Virus record (IMG/VR): IMGVR_UViG_3300030107_000709
Location: 2,947 to 63,082 of that record
Source: a virus
Direction: 5' to 3' (one strand)
Length of the DNA stretch: 60,136 bases
The first letter of the stretch is position 1, and each line of letters opens with the position of its first letter. Made by a program: the position numbers and the translations under genes. The notes below the pieces were generated by a model, which worked only from the letters and a program-made list of their open reading frames with translations, made no database searches and was not told the DNA's origin. This document shows positions 8,683 to 19,396 of the stretch, in pieces.

Positions 8683-10193
8683 TGCAAACTAATAAAATTC
8701 AAATCATGGATGATATGATGCGTAACTTACAAAGAGGAGATGGTATATCTAATCTACGAGCTTTACAACAAATGAAACAAATGAAACAACCTCAACAAAT
8801 GAAGTATATGTCTAAGGGAGGTTTTCCTGATTTAAGTGGTGATGGACAGGTAACACAAAAAGATATTCTTATGGGTAGAGGAGTTATAGAAAAAAAATAT
8901 GGTGGTCTTGCAGGGCTTCCTAAAATAAAAGCATTTGGTGGATTTAATCCTTTTAAAGCTGTTGCAAAAGGTGTAAAAAATGTAGGTAAAGGTGTAGCTA
9001 GTGGTGTAAGAGACGTTGGTAAAGGTATTAGTGGAGCTTTAGGTGGAGATAGTGGTAACTTACTTAAAAACCTTGCAATACAATTAGCATTAACTTATGC
9101 TATGGGTCCTGGTGGTTTTAATTTTCAAATGCAAAATATGACTCCAATGCAAAAATTTGGTTTAAGATTTGGTAAAGGTTATCTTGGTTCTGCTTTAGCT
9201 GGAGGTGTTCCAGGTGTTACAAAAAATTTATTAGATCCTAGTAAACTTACATCAGGAGCTGTTACAGCTAGTTTAGGAGCTTTAGGTGATCAGTTTGGAG
9301 CTCCTGCTACATCAATAGAAGGAGAAGATTTAATACCTGTAGAGGGATCAGGAAATTATACTTATGCACCTTCAGGAGATGCTTTAGCACAAGATGCTGC
9401 ACAAAAAGGTTTTCTTGAAAGGGGTAAAGATGCTATAATGAATTTTGCAGATAAAGATGTTCCTGGAATAGGTACAACAGCAGCAGGTGAATCAGCTTTA
9501 ACATATGGAGATGTAGCAGCATCAGGAGCATCAGCTGTAGCAGAAACAGAAAAACAAAAACAATTTGATATAGCTGAAAAAGCAGAGCAAGATGCACAAG
9601 GAGCTGCTCAAGCTTTAAAAGATAAAATGGAAGGAGAGCAAAGAAGTGCTGCAGAATTTGCTAGACTTGCTGTAGAAGATCCTGTATTATATCAATATGT
9701 ATATAAATATAAAGATAATCCACAGGCTGTAGCAGATATTGTAAATCAAATGGCAGCTGGATCTCCTAATATACAGTCAGCTCAAATGTTTGAACCTGCT
9801 ACGTATACAACAGAATCAGGTAGACTTCCTGGTGCAAATGCTGCATATGGTGGTGGTATCTCAACTATTATAAATAATGCAGTAGGACAAAATCAACAAT
9901 TTGCTAGTGGTATGGTTCCTAATACTACAGATCCTAGATCAGATGGTATGAGTGATAGTGAAACAATGATTATTACAGATGAAAAAGGAGAAGAACCAAA
10001 AGGTATTATGAAAATAAGTGAAGAAGAATATGTTATTTCTGCACCTGATATGGCTATATTAGGTAATGGTTCTGCTAGAGCAGGAGCAAAAAAGTTAGAT
10101 AGTTTTAGAAAAGGATTACGTAAAATGGCTTATGGAACATCTACACATCAACCAAGAATAGATAGTAATAAAGCATTAGAATCATTAATATAA
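8679..10193 (+). CDS. Virion protein with single EF-hand/dockerin-like loop (504 aa)
   Basis: The N-terminus is Met/Gln-rich, then KYMSKGGFPDLSGDGQVTQKD (residues about 43-62) contains one Ca-binding loop with acidic or polar ligands at D51, S53, D55 and D62, like half of a dockerin. Then come Gly/Lys-rich repeats (KGVKNVGKGVASGVRDVGKG), a small-residue-rich segment and an Ala/Glu-rich helix. The EF-hand-then-GRGV layout recurs in marine phage structural proteins that I recall. It sits directly upstream of two very large probable ejection proteins, so an internal virion role is inferred. Confidence 0.55.
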   Translation: MMQTNKIQIMDDMMRNLQRGDGISNLRALQQMKQMKQPQQMKYMSKGGFPDLSGDGQVTQKDILMGRGVIEKKYGGLAGLPKIKAFGGFNPFKAVAKGVKNVGKGVASGVRDVGKGISGALGGDSGNLLKNLAIQLALTYAMGPGGFNFQMQNMTPMQKFGLRFGKGYLGSALAGGVPGVTKNLLDPSKLTSGAVTASLGALGDQFGAPATSIEGEDLIPVEGSGNYTYAPSGDALAQDAAQKGFLERGKDAIMNFADKDVPGIGTTAAGESALTYGDVAASGASAVAETEKQKQFDIAEKAEQDAQGAAQALKDKMEGEQRSAAEFARLAVEDPVLYQYVYKYKDNPQAVADIVNQMAAGSPNIQSAQMFEPATYTTESGRLPGANAAYGGGISTIINNAVGQNQQFASGMVPNTTDPRSDGMSDSETMIITDEKGEEPKGIMKISEEEYVISAPDMAILGNGSARAGAKKLDSFRKGLRKMAYGTSTHQPRIDSNKALESLI

Positions 10194-10209
10194 AGAATAA
10201 GGAGTAAGA

Positions 10210-13071
10210 ATGGTATCAATATTTCAACCAAGGTTTCCAACACAACCTTCACCTGCAGGAGCTACAGTTGCTACAACTCAGTTTCCTACAGAGTTAGCTC
10301 CTTTTATAAAAGACATTTTAGAAAAAGCTAAAGCACAACAAGTAGGAGCAGCATATCAACCATATACAGGACCACAGCTTGCACAGTTTACAGATGCAGA
10401 AAAAGCAGCTATGGATGCTATGCGACAACAAACTACAGGTCTTGCAGGCACAGATGTAGCACAAGCTACTCCATATTTTACAGGTGCTAAGACTGCAACA
10501 GAAGGATTAGGTCAACAGTTTACAGGAGATGTGGCTCAACAGTTTATGAATCCATATCAACAAGCTGTTGTAGATCAAGCTAAAAGAAAAGCTATAGAAG
10601 ATTATGAACAAGTTACAGCTCCTAAAATTACTGCTCAAGCTATAGCACAACAACCTTTTGGTGGTTCTAGACAAGCTATTGCAGAAGGAATGGCTAGAGA
10701 AGGTTTAGCAGATAGACTTAGTGAAATGCAAGAAAGAGGTTTAGCATCAGCATATGCTTCAGGACAAAAAGCATTTGAACAACAAAAAGCTAGAGAGTTA
10801 CAACAAGCTCAACAGTTAGCACAGTTAGGACAAACTGTACCACAACAAGCATTAAGAGATTTAGCTGTGCAACAACAGTTAGGAGCAGAAGAAAGACAAC
10901 AAGAACAATTAGCATTAGATTTATCTAAAGGACAATTTATGGAAGAAAGAGAATTTCCAACTAGAGCATTACAAGAATACTCTGCTATAGTTAGAGGTTT
11001 TCCATTTCAACCATCTACTTATCAAACATCAACACAGTATCAACCTACACCTTCAATAGCTAATCAGTTATTACAATTAGGTGGAGTTGGTATGGGTGCA
11101 TATACACAGTTTACTGGTAAACCTATGGCTAATCTTTTTGGTATGGGTGGAGCAGCTAAAGGTGGTGGTATTGCAGATGTTATATCTAATCAAATGGGTA
11201 AAAATATGCAAATGCGTTCATTAGGTGATTTTACAGAAGCAGCAAGTGAATTAGAATTACAAAAAAAAGCTCAACAAAGAGAATTAGAAGAATTAGCAAG
11301 AAAAGATTTACAAATACAAGCAGAAGCAGTTGCATTAGATGACCCTGAAGAACCTTTAGAATTTTTAGTAAGTCCAGATGATGAAGAATTTGTTCCTGGG
11401 TTTATGGGATATAATGTAAGAGAAATATCTATGGATGCTGATAGATTAAATGATGCTCAGTTTGAAGAAAAGTATGGTGAAACTAAAACTTTTATGATTG
11501 GTAATATAAATGAACTAGGTTCAGGAAGAGCATTACAACGTATTGATGAAAAAAGATTAGGAGGACTTCCTACTATTTATAATGCAGAAGCTGAGAATGA
11601 ACAAAATCAAGAAATAACAGATTTAAAAAATACAACAATTGGAGGAGACGCTTATACAATAGATACAACAGGCTTAAAAAATAAAATAACTACAGAAGCT
11701 GTGGCTCCTTCAGAAATTGATTTAGAAGGAGAATATAAAGATTTATTTCAAACAATGACTGGAAATCAAAATTTTTTAAATCGTAACCTAAAAGAATCTG
11801 TACCTGAAGCTGCAAAAATTTTAAAGTATGTTGAAGATTTAAAAGAGCCTGAAGACTATGCAGCATATAAAGCAGTTATGGATGACGAGAGTACAGTAGG
11901 AAAAGCCTTTCAACAAAAACAAGAGAAGCTACAAGAAGTATTAGATCCTACTTCAGAATTTAATATTGAAAGAGATAAAACTAGATTAGCTCAAAGAGCT
12001 ACAGCAGAAGGTAGAGGTATGGTAGAAGCAGCTTTAGCTATGGACCCTAGTCAATCTTTTGTACAAAATTTTAGTACACTATTAGGAGGTACTGCAACTG
12101 GATATGGAGCTGCAAGAGATGCATTTGATAGCTATGTTGAACAAGATATGAATGAACAAATACAAGCTAATCAAGGTATTGTAGACTTACAATCAGATAG
12201 AATAAAATTACAAAATGAAACTAAAGATAGAATTCTTGCAGAACAAAGTAATGTATTACAAGCTAAATTAGCTACATTAGGTAAACTTATTGAAAATAAA
12301 AATATTGATTCTGGAATGATAGGTAATTTACTTGGTTTACAAGCAGAGATAAAATTAAAATTACTTGAAAGACAACAACAAGATAAAACAACAGCATTAA
12401 GTGCAGAAGAGTTAAATTTAAAAAGAACAGAAATTTTAAATAACATAGAAAATGCTAAGTTTTTAGCTAAGCAAGAAGCTTGGAAAAATATGATAACACA
12501 TAAATATAATATAGCTGATTTAGTAAATAAACAAGATGAAATTGCTGCTATAGTTCAAAAAGCAGAGATAGAAGCAGGAATAGATAGAAATAATCTTGAT
12601 ACAGAATTTAAAAATACACTAGCTTCATTAGATAGAGCTTTTCAGGTAAGTACAGATGCAGATGGTCAGTTAACTTTTGGAAAGATGAATAATCCTAGAG
12701 ATTCTATGGTTTACATGTTAGCTCAAAGTGATATAATGAGAAGAATATCTTGGAATAAAGCTAATAACAGACCTGCTTATGAGGGTATAGGAGAATTAAC
12801 TTCAGATTATATGGGAACTAAAGAACATGGAATAGTTCCTGGAGCTTTTAAATATTTAGATGAAAATATATTAGCATCAGATGTTGGTAAAAACATAAGA
12901 GATGATTGGAGTAGTTATAATGGAACTATGAGAAATTGGATTACTACTTTACAACAAGATCCAGATAAATATAAGTTAAGTCAAATTGTAAAAGGAAATA
13001 CTCCAGAAGATAAAGATGAAAATTTTAAGAAATTTATGGATGCTATAGCAAATAATACTATAATACTATAA
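10210..13071 (+). CDS. Large internal virion/ejection protein (953 aa)
   Basis: AAGGAGTAAG precedes the ATG. The N-terminal 280 residues are Gln/Ala-rich and helical (FLNPYQQ-type motif FMNPYQQAVVDQAKRKAIEDYEQ, then QPFGGSRQAIAEGMAREG), a signature of internal core or ejected proteins in marine podoviruses. The C-terminal half is long helix and coiled coil (about 600-800). No signal peptide or catalytic motif is visible. With the 504- and 2018-residue neighbours it likely forms the inner core injected with the DNA, analogous in position to T7 gp14-gp16. Confidence 0.6.
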   Translation: MVSIFQPRFPTQPSPAGATVATTQFPTELAPFIKDILEKAKAQQVGAAYQPYTGPQLAQFTDAEKAAMDAMRQQTTGLAGTDVAQATPYFTGAKTATEGLGQQFTGDVAQQFMNPYQQAVVDQAKRKAIEDYEQVTAPKITAQAIAQQPFGGSRQAIAEGMAREGLADRLSEMQERGLASAYASGQKAFEQQKARELQQAQQLAQLGQTVPQQALRDLAVQQQLGAEERQQEQLALDLSKGQFMEEREFPTRALQEYSAIVRGFPFQPSTYQTSTQYQPTPSIANQLLQLGGVGMGAYTQFTGKPMANLFGMGGAAKGGGIADVISNQMGKNMQMRSLGDFTEAASELELQKKAQQRELEELARKDLQIQAEAVALDDPEEPLEFLVSPDDEEFVPGFMGYNVREISMDADRLNDAQFEEKYGETKTFMIGNINELGSGRALQRIDEKRLGGLPTIYNAEAENEQNQEITDLKNTTIGGDAYTIDTTGLKNKITTEAVAPSEIDLEGEYKDLFQTMTGNQNFLNRNLKESVPEAAKILKYVEDLKEPEDYAAYKAVMDDESTVGKAFQQKQEKLQEVLDPTSEFNIERDKTRLAQRATAEGRGMVEAALAMDPSQSFVQNFSTLLGGTATGYGAARDAFDSYVEQDMNEQIQANQGIVDLQSDRIKLQNETKDRILAEQSNVLQAKLATLGKLIENKNIDSGMIGNLLGLQAEIKLKLLERQQQDKTTALSAEELNLKRTEILNNIENAKFLAKQEAWKNMITHKYNIADLVNKQDEIAAIVQKAEIEAGIDRNNLDTEFKNTLASLDRAFQVSTDADGQLTFGKMNNPRDSMVYMLAQSDIMRRISWNKANNRPAYEGIGELTSDYMGTKEHGIVPGAFKYLDENILASDVGKNIRDDWSSYNGTMRNWITTLQQDPDKYKLSQIVKGNTPEDKDENFKKFMDAIANNTIIL

Positions 13072-13075
13072 TATT

Positions 13076-16000
13076 ATGACAGATAATAATAATAATATTT
13101 TAAATAGACAAACTATTGAAGACGATTATAATCTTTTATTTAAAAGAATGGATGCAGATTATTTAATTCCTGATGAAAAAGAAAAAGAAGAAATTAAAAA
13201 AGATCCGTTTAAACTAAATATACAAGGAGATTATCAAAAACTTTTTGATCGTATGAATTTAGATAAATCTACTGTATCTACAGAAGATGTTACTACTACA
13301 CCTATACCTAATACAACTACTACACCTATACCTGATACAACTACTACATCTATTATACAAAAACCTCCTCCAAGAGTTCTTCCTGATGCTATAAAAAACT
13401 TTGATATAGATTCTTATGACTGGGATGTTACTGTACAAGAAAAAGAACCAGAAGAAGATAGAACTCAAACAGAAGAGGATATGAGAAAGGATAAGAAGTG
13501 GATAAAAAATATTCGTACAATTTATAACTTTCAAAATCCTGATAATCCTTGGAGTGAAAAAGATGGAACAGATAGAGACTTAGCTACTTGGGGTTTAAAT
13601 AGAATGAGTAGATTAGGACATAACTTTACTAATATAGGAATGACTGCTGCTACAATAAAAAATATGCCTGAAGATGTACAAAGAGCATGGATACAATCTA
13701 TATCACAGTATGAACCTTCTGCTTGGTCTTGGCGTGGATTTTTTAAAGGTCTTGGTTGGTCAATAGCAGATGTACCTACTGCTTTATCTTTTGGAACATT
13801 TGCATTAGCTAAAGTTTTAGGAGGTAGAGCTGCAAGTGTATTAACAAAACTTAGTTTTAGAGAAACTTTAAAAAAAGAATTAGCAAAAAAAATAGCTGCT
13901 AAAAAAGGTAAAAAAGCTTTAACAACAACTGAAGTAAAAGAAGCACAAAAAATTGCAAGAAAAATAACTAGACCTTATCAGTATGGAGCAAGTGGATTAA
14001 GTGCTGGTGCATATGGTGGTATTTTTGATATGATGTATCAAAATTTTAAAGAAGATGTATCTAAAGATTTACCTGAAGAAGAACAATATAAGTATAATAA
14101 TATAAGTACTTTAATAAATACTGGATTAGCAACAAGTATAGGATTAGCTATTCCTTTTGCAGGAAGAAGTATAGGTAGCAAACTTTTTGATGATAAAGCT
14201 GCACAAAGAATTGTAGATGAAGAAGAATATATAATAGATACTCTTAGAGAGATAGGAAAAGGAGAAGAAACATCTTCTAAAAATACTGATTTTATAAGTA
14301 ATCTAACTAGAGATGATATTAAAGAATTATCTTCTAATCAAGTACTACCTGAAAGAAATAAAAAAGGAGAGATGATAAAAGGTGAAGATAAACCACATAA
14401 ATTATTTGAACAAGTATTAGAAAAACAATTTAAAACTGGAAAAAATGCAGGTAAATATAAAGGTAAAGATATTAAAGCTTTATCTTGGGGTCCTGGACAA
14501 CACATTGAAAAAACTATTAAAACAGATAGAGGTAATATAATAGATGATGGAGGAAAAGCTTTAGGTAAAGATGGTAAACCTACAACAAATAAAGATAAAC
14601 AAGTTCAAATACCTTATAATGATGTACCTGAAAGAAAGCAAGTTCAAAAAAGTATAGATAAAGTTTTTAATCAACAAACTGATCCCCCTAAGAAAAAATT
14701 TATACAAGGAGAAAAAGTTAATCTTCCTAATAAAAAAGAAGGAATAGTTGTTGAAGTAGATAATAAAACAAAATTAACTAAAGTAGAAGATATGGATGGC
14801 AATACATATAATGTAGAGACTGGTAAATTATTAGACTTAAATCAACCAGTTAAAGAACAATTAACACTTGGTTTTGATACTATTAAGCCTTCTTATAAGT
14901 TATATGATTTAGAAGAGGTTAGAGAAAATGCTCCTGAAGGTACATTTGTAGATGAATCTTATTTAGGAAAAGGAGATCATGATGCTATATTAGCTGCTAA
15001 TTGGTTAGGTCAATTACCTGATACAAAAGCTAAAGGAGAAATAGAAAGAATTGCAGATACTTTAAATAATGAAGGTAGCCTTGTAATTAATACTGGTAAT
15101 AAAAAATCTGTTTTAATGAGAGATAAAAGTGAATTTGTAACAGAACTACCTAAAGAATTACGTGATGGAAAAACAAGAGATGTTAAAGGTAAAACAGGTA
15201 GATTTACAGAAAAAGCTAAAGTACATACTAAAGATGGAGTTGATGGTTTTCTTATTGAAAAATATAAAACCTTAGGTATTTCTGATGAAGCTCTTGAAAA
15301 AACATTAAAGACTAATTTTAAAAATGTTATTAAAGATGGAAATATTTTTGTTGCTAAAAATAAAAGAAAAAAAGCATTAAACGAATCTAATCCAGCAAAT
15401 ATAAAAAAGAATGTAAAAACAAAAAATAAACCTATAGCTGTTATACCTAAAGATAAAAGACAAATTAGTTGGTTTGATGAATGGTTTAGTCAATCTGCAG
15501 GATTACCTGCTGAAATTCATGCATCTCGTATAGCTAAAAATGCTATAGGAGAAATAGTAAAAAGATCTGTAGCTAGAAAAGTAAATCTATTTAATAGACA
15601 AAAAGAAAAAATAAAAACAATAAATAACAAAAGTTATAAGGAAATGACAGATCAAGAGAAAGAATATTTAGGTTTATTAGCTGATATGATTTTACGAGGA
15701 GGAGGATATAAATTACAAAATCGAGAAGGAAGATTTAATTTATTACAAAAGTATGATGCCTTTAGAATTCAACCTGAACTAGAAACTCACTTTAAAGGAA
15801 TTGATCCTTTTGGTAAGTTGCCTGATGGTTTTATTAAAAATTTAGTAAATATGAGGGATGATATAACTAAAGCTCAAGAGAAAGCTATGAGTGTAGGACT
15901 TATTGAAAAAGGTTCTGATTTACATGTAGCATTTGAAAGAAGCATGGGAACTTTTTCAGATGATTTTGATTTACATTTAAATAGACAATATAGAATAATA

Positions 16001-19000
16001 GATGAACCAGAAAACTGGGCAAAAACTATTGTAGAAAAATTTCCTGAACGTATAGAAAAAGCAAAAATATTTTTTAAAAATGAAATACAATCTGAAAATA
16101 TGTTAACTACAGTTACTCCTGATAATAAAGAAGTAGGCTTTGCTCCTGCATTAATTGTAAGAGAAATTAATGATTTAATAAATTTACGTTTAACTAAAGG
16201 ATACAAAAATGCAGAAAATGGTAAACCTGATCGTAGAATTGGATCTGAAGAAAAAGCTTTAAGATTAGAAAACCGATTAAGAAATGAAAGATTTGGAGGT
16301 TTAGCAGTAACAACACAAATGCCTGTAGATAAATTAAAAATATTAAAAGAAGAATTTTTAGATGATGAAGCAGGAAAATTAGTAAATAGATTTTTAAGAA
16401 AATATACAGATGAAGAAGTATCTGTGCTTAAAGATTTTGGATTTAATCCTAAAGCATTTGATGTAACTGATATAATGTTTTTAAATTTAGATCATTTAAA
16501 ACCAGGAAAAAAAGGAGATAAAATGATATTACCTCCTGATTCTGATACAGGTGCTAGATCTATTTTTTTTAGAAGAAAAAAGATACCTGAAGAAATTAGA
16601 AGTTTAATGGGAGAATATAAAGACCCTGCTTATAATTATGTAAATACATTACTTAAATTAAGACAAAGTATTGAGACATATAAATTTGAAGACCTTGTAG
16701 CTAGAATGGCAACACCTAAAGATAAAGGTGGAATGGGAGTATTACCTAATGCAGTAATTCCTAAAAGACTTATTGGAGGACAACTAGAAGAAGCTAGTCC
16801 AGGATTTAAAAGTTTATCTGAAGCAACAGCTTTACCTAAATATACTCCAGGAATTAGACTTCCTTATAAACCTGATGGAAAAGAAATATATGTTCCTGAT
16901 GTAGTATTTACAGCTATTAAAGATGGTAATCATCATATGAGAGAATATGTTAATCCAGCTATTAAAGGATTAATTATAGCACAAGCTTATAGTAGAATGG
17001 CAGTAACTGCATTAAGACCAGCAGGTTATCCTAGAAACTATTTAGGAGCTATGATTAAATCTATTTCTTCTGGTAATGTTAGTATTGGTGCAGCAAAAGA
17101 AGCTCATAAACTTTTTTCAGCTATTGGTAATTTTGATAATATAGATATGAATAACTTTATTATTCGTCAACAATATTTAGGATTATTAGGACAAAGCACT
17201 AGAGCTGCAGATTTAAGAGCACAGTTTAAAGATGCAGGAGTAGAACCTATTGATTATTTTAGTATAAATAATTTTACAGAAAACTTACCTAAAGGTAAAG
17301 ATACAGCTTGGCTAAGAACAAAACAAGGTGAGCAATGGATAATGGATAGGTATCAATTAATGGATGATGTATGGAGAACCTATAATTTTATTGCAGAAAG
17401 AAAAAGATATAAACCTATTGTTGAAGAAGATTTTAGAACAGGTAATATTGATGGATTACTTGGTTCTAGAAAATTAACAGTTAATGATTTTAATAATGAT
17501 GAAGTAGCTAAATATACTACTAAAAATTTTCCAGGAAAAAAAGTAGGTGATTTAGTTCCTAATGAACCTGAAATAGTTACATTTAGTAATGGATATAAAG
17601 TAGGACTAGCAGCAGATACACTAGGAGATGGTGGTAAAACTATAGAAATATCTAACTTAGATACTTTAGCTGGTAAAAAAGTAAGAGCACATATGGATAA
17701 CTATGCTGAATTATCTAAAGGAATTAAATGGGCAAGAGGACTGCCAATAGCAGACTTTCTAGGATATAAAGCAGAACAAGTACGTACAACAAAAGACATA
17801 TTTAAAACTGCTATTCAAGATATAAAAAGAGGTATTAAGTTACAATCTGATAGTAAAGGTGAATATGGAGGTATGCTTTATATAGCAGGATTAAAAAGAC
17901 TAGGTGCTATTATGGCAGGATTAACTCTTGGTCCATCTTTAGCAGGAACAATGGGATATGTATTCTTACAAAAAAATAAAGAAAATTTTAATCCTGATAT
18001 TATTAGATTAAGTAATGGTGAAAAAATTAAAAACTTTTATTCTAATGCAGAAGGCAGAAATATAGTAGAGGGACCTGAATATGCTTTAGGAACTAATCGT
18101 GTTGCTATTGGTCCTCCAGATAAAGATGGAACATATCCTGTTCTTGACTATGATAGATTAAATCCTTGGGGTCCAATTACAACTAGTATTAGTGCTATAT
18201 TAAATGAATTTTATTTAGATGATGAAACTTTAATGAATAAAATAGATAATGTTGGAGCTGTAGCATTAAAAAAAATATATGAAGAATTGGGACCAACTAT
18301 GGTAGCTAAAGCAGCTTTTAATGCTTTAAATGGTCAAGATGAATTTGGTAAACCAGTAGCAAATCCTAATGATCCTGATTATATAAAAGCTAAAGAAGCT
18401 TTATTATCTGCAGCTAATGTTTTTCTACCAGGATTTATAAGAGATCCTGTAAAAGTATATAAAGCTTTTAAAGAATCACAAGGTAAAGAATCTTTAACTC
18501 CATTTGGAGGATTTAAAAATAATCCTATTATGGCAACTTTAAATGCTTTTGGTTTTGCAGGAACATATAATGAACCTAAAAATTCTTTAAGATTTAAAAT
18601 ACAACCAGAGATTAAAGAGATTAAAAGTGCAAGTCAAAGATATTTAAGTGAGTTAGGTAAATATACTAGATTAGAACCAGATACTATTCTTGAACAATAT
18701 GAAAAAGCATTACAACAAGATATGAATGCTAAGAATAGTTTAATATTAAAGTTTATGGCAGCAAATGCAACAGGTTTAACTAAAAAACAAATACAAGAAA
18801 GTATTACTAAAGGTGAAGAACAACCTTCATTAATGGATAAAAATTTAAAACATATACTAAGTAAACAAGGGTATCCTATAAGTTATCAAGTACCTAAATC
18901 TTTAAATTATCAAAATAAAGGTATTATGACAAAGTTAAGAGTTATAGCTAAACAACAACAACCGACTGTAAATTATAAACAATCACAAATTAATCAAGAT

Positions 19001-19132
19001 TATGAGTATATTAAAAGTCAAATGAAATTAATACATGATAAATATAATAATAATAAAAATTATTATGAATACTATAAGAATGCTGTACCAGCAGATGATA
19101 ATAGTTTTGACTGGGATTTAAGATTATTTTAA
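13076..19132 (+). CDS. Giant internal virion/ejection protein (2018 aa)
   Basis: The largest gene of the window, four bases after the previous stop. It is mostly charged and helical. Features seen: a Thr/Pro linker near residues 73-100; Gly/Ala-rich hydrophobic stretches near 230-260 and 340-370 (SLGLAIPFAGRS-like); a long Lys/Glu-rich middle; and a hydrophobic segment near 1600-1630 (GAIMAGLTLGPSLAGTMGYVFL). I found no convincing lytic transglycosylase, protease or polymerase motif. Size and position match the giant ejection proteins of N4-, T7- and HMO-2011-like phages. Function is by context only. Confidence 0.6.
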   Translation: MTDNNNNILNRQTIEDDYNLLFKRMDADYLIPDEKEKEEIKKDPFKLNIQGDYQKLFDRMNLDKSTVSTEDVTTTPIPNTTTTPIPDTTTTSIIQKPPPRVLPDAIKNFDIDSYDWDVTVQEKEPEEDRTQTEEDMRKDKKWIKNIRTIYNFQNPDNPWSEKDGTDRDLATWGLNRMSRLGHNFTNIGMTAATIKNMPEDVQRAWIQSISQYEPSAWSWRGFFKGLGWSIADVPTALSFGTFALAKVLGGRAASVLTKLSFRETLKKELAKKIAAKKGKKALTTTEVKEAQKIARKITRPYQYGASGLSAGAYGGIFDMMYQNFKEDVSKDLPEEEQYKYNNISTLINTGLATSIGLAIPFAGRSIGSKLFDDKAAQRIVDEEEYIIDTLREIGKGEETSSKNTDFISNLTRDDIKELSSNQVLPERNKKGEMIKGEDKPHKLFEQVLEKQFKTGKNAGKYKGKDIKALSWGPGQHIEKTIKTDRGNIIDDGGKALGKDGKPTTNKDKQVQIPYNDVPERKQVQKSIDKVFNQQTDPPKKKFIQGEKVNLPNKKEGIVVEVDNKTKLTKVEDMDGNTYNVETGKLLDLNQPVKEQLTLGFDTIKPSYKLYDLEEVRENAPEGTFVDESYLGKGDHDAILAANWLGQLPDTKAKGEIERIADTLNNEGSLVINTGNKKSVLMRDKSEFVTELPKELRDGKTRDVKGKTGRFTEKAKVHTKDGVDGFLIEKYKTLGISDEALEKTLKTNFKNVIKDGNIFVAKNKRKKALNESNPANIKKNVKTKNKPIAVIPKDKRQISWFDEWFSQSAGLPAEIHASRIAKNAIGEIVKRSVARKVNLFNRQKEKIKTINNKSYKEMTDQEKEYLGLLADMILRGGGYKLQNREGRFNLLQKYDAFRIQPELETHFKGIDPFGKLPDGFIKNLVNMRDDITKAQEKAMSVGLIEKGSDLHVAFERSMGTFSDDFDLHLNRQYRIIDEPENWAKTIVEKFPERIEKAKIFFKNEIQSENMLTTVTPDNKEVGFAPALIVREINDLINLRLTKGYKNAENGKPDRRIGSEEKALRLENRLRNERFGGLAVTTQMPVDKLKILKEEFLDDEAGKLVNRFLRKYTDEEVSVLKDFGFNPKAFDVTDIMFLNLDHLKPGKKGDKMILPPDSDTGARSIFFRRKKIPEEIRSLMGEYKDPAYNYVNTLLKLRQSIETYKFEDLVARMATPKDKGGMGVLPNAVIPKRLIGGQLEEASPGFKSLSEATALPKYTPGIRLPYKPDGKEIYVPDVVFTAIKDGNHHMREYVNPAIKGLIIAQAYSRMAVTALRPAGYPRNYLGAMIKSISSGNVSIGAAKEAHKLFSAIGNFDNIDMNNFIIRQQYLGLLGQSTRAADLRAQFKDAGVEPIDYFSINNFTENLPKGKDTAWLRTKQGEQWIMDRYQLMDDVWRTYNFIAERKRYKPIVEEDFRTGNIDGLLGSRKLTVNDFNNDEVAKYTTKNFPGKKVGDLVPNEPEIVTFSNGYKVGLAADTLGDGGKTIEISNLDTLAGKKVRAHMDNYAELSKGIKWARGLPIADFLGYKAEQVRTTKDIFKTAIQDIKRGIKLQSDSKGEYGGMLYIAGLKRLGAIMAGLTLGPSLAGTMGYVFLQKNKENFNPDIIRLSNGEKIKNFYSNAEGRNIVEGPEYALGTNRVAIGPPDKDGTYPVLDYDRLNPWGPITTSISAILNEFYLDDETLMNKIDNVGAVALKKIYEELGPTMVAKAAFNALNGQDEFGKPVANPNDPDYIKAKEALLSAANVFLPGFIRDPVKVYKAFKESQGKESLTPFGGFKNNPIMATLNAFGFAGTYNEPKNSLRFKIQPEIKEIKSASQRYLSELGKYTRLEPDTILEQYEKALQQDMNAKNSLILKFMAANATGLTKKQIQESITKGEEQPSLMDKNLKHILSKQGYPISYQVPKSLNYQNKGIMTKLRVIAKQQQPTVNYKQSQINQDYEYIKSQMKLIHDKYNNNKNYYEYYKNAVPADDNSFDWDLRLF
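13291..13350 (+). repeat. Thr/Pro tandem repeat inside the 2018-aa gene
   Basis: About two and a half copies of a 27-base unit encode TTTTPIPN/D. It forms a flexible, uncharged linker between the acidic N-terminal 70 residues and the rest of the giant protein, and is a likely site of copy-number variation. Confidence 0.7.
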
Positions 19133-19147
19133 ACTAAAGGAGTAATA

Positions 19148-19396
19148 ATGGCAGATATGACAATGATATGGAACGCAATACTAACTATGGCAATAGGTGG
19201 ATTTATGTGGTGGATACGTTCTACTTCTGCTGCTATTAGTAAAGTTAAAGAAGAAGCTGCTACATCAAGAGAAAAATTCGCACTTACTTATGCTACTAAA
19301 GAAGATGTTAAAGATGATATGACACAGCTTATGCAACGCTTTGATAGACTTGAAAGTAAAATAGATGATATGATAAGGAGACAAGCTAATGGGTAA
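19148..19396 (+). CDS. Membrane-anchored coiled-coil protein, possible lysis accessory (82 aa)
   Basis: AAGGAG precedes the ATG by six bases. One N-terminal membrane segment (MIWNAILTMAIGGFMWWI) is followed by an amphipathic coiled coil (ATKEDVKDDMTQLMQRFDRLESKIDDMIRRQ). This topology fits small holin-like or membrane-tether proteins. It lies upstream of the endolysin in the same direction. The recognisable holin is elsewhere, at 22157-22564 on the other strand, so the role here is uncertain. Confidence 0.5.
   Translation: MADMTMIWNAILTMAIGGFMWWIRSTSAAISKVKEEAATSREKFALTYATKEDVKDDMTQLMQRFDRLESKIDDMIRRQANG

Noticed and set aside
13259-13534. 91-aa leftward frame with RYRCSSCIRYRCSS repeats
   Set aside because: The Cys/Arg repeats are the antisense reading of the Thr/Pro tandem repeat in the 2018-aa gene.
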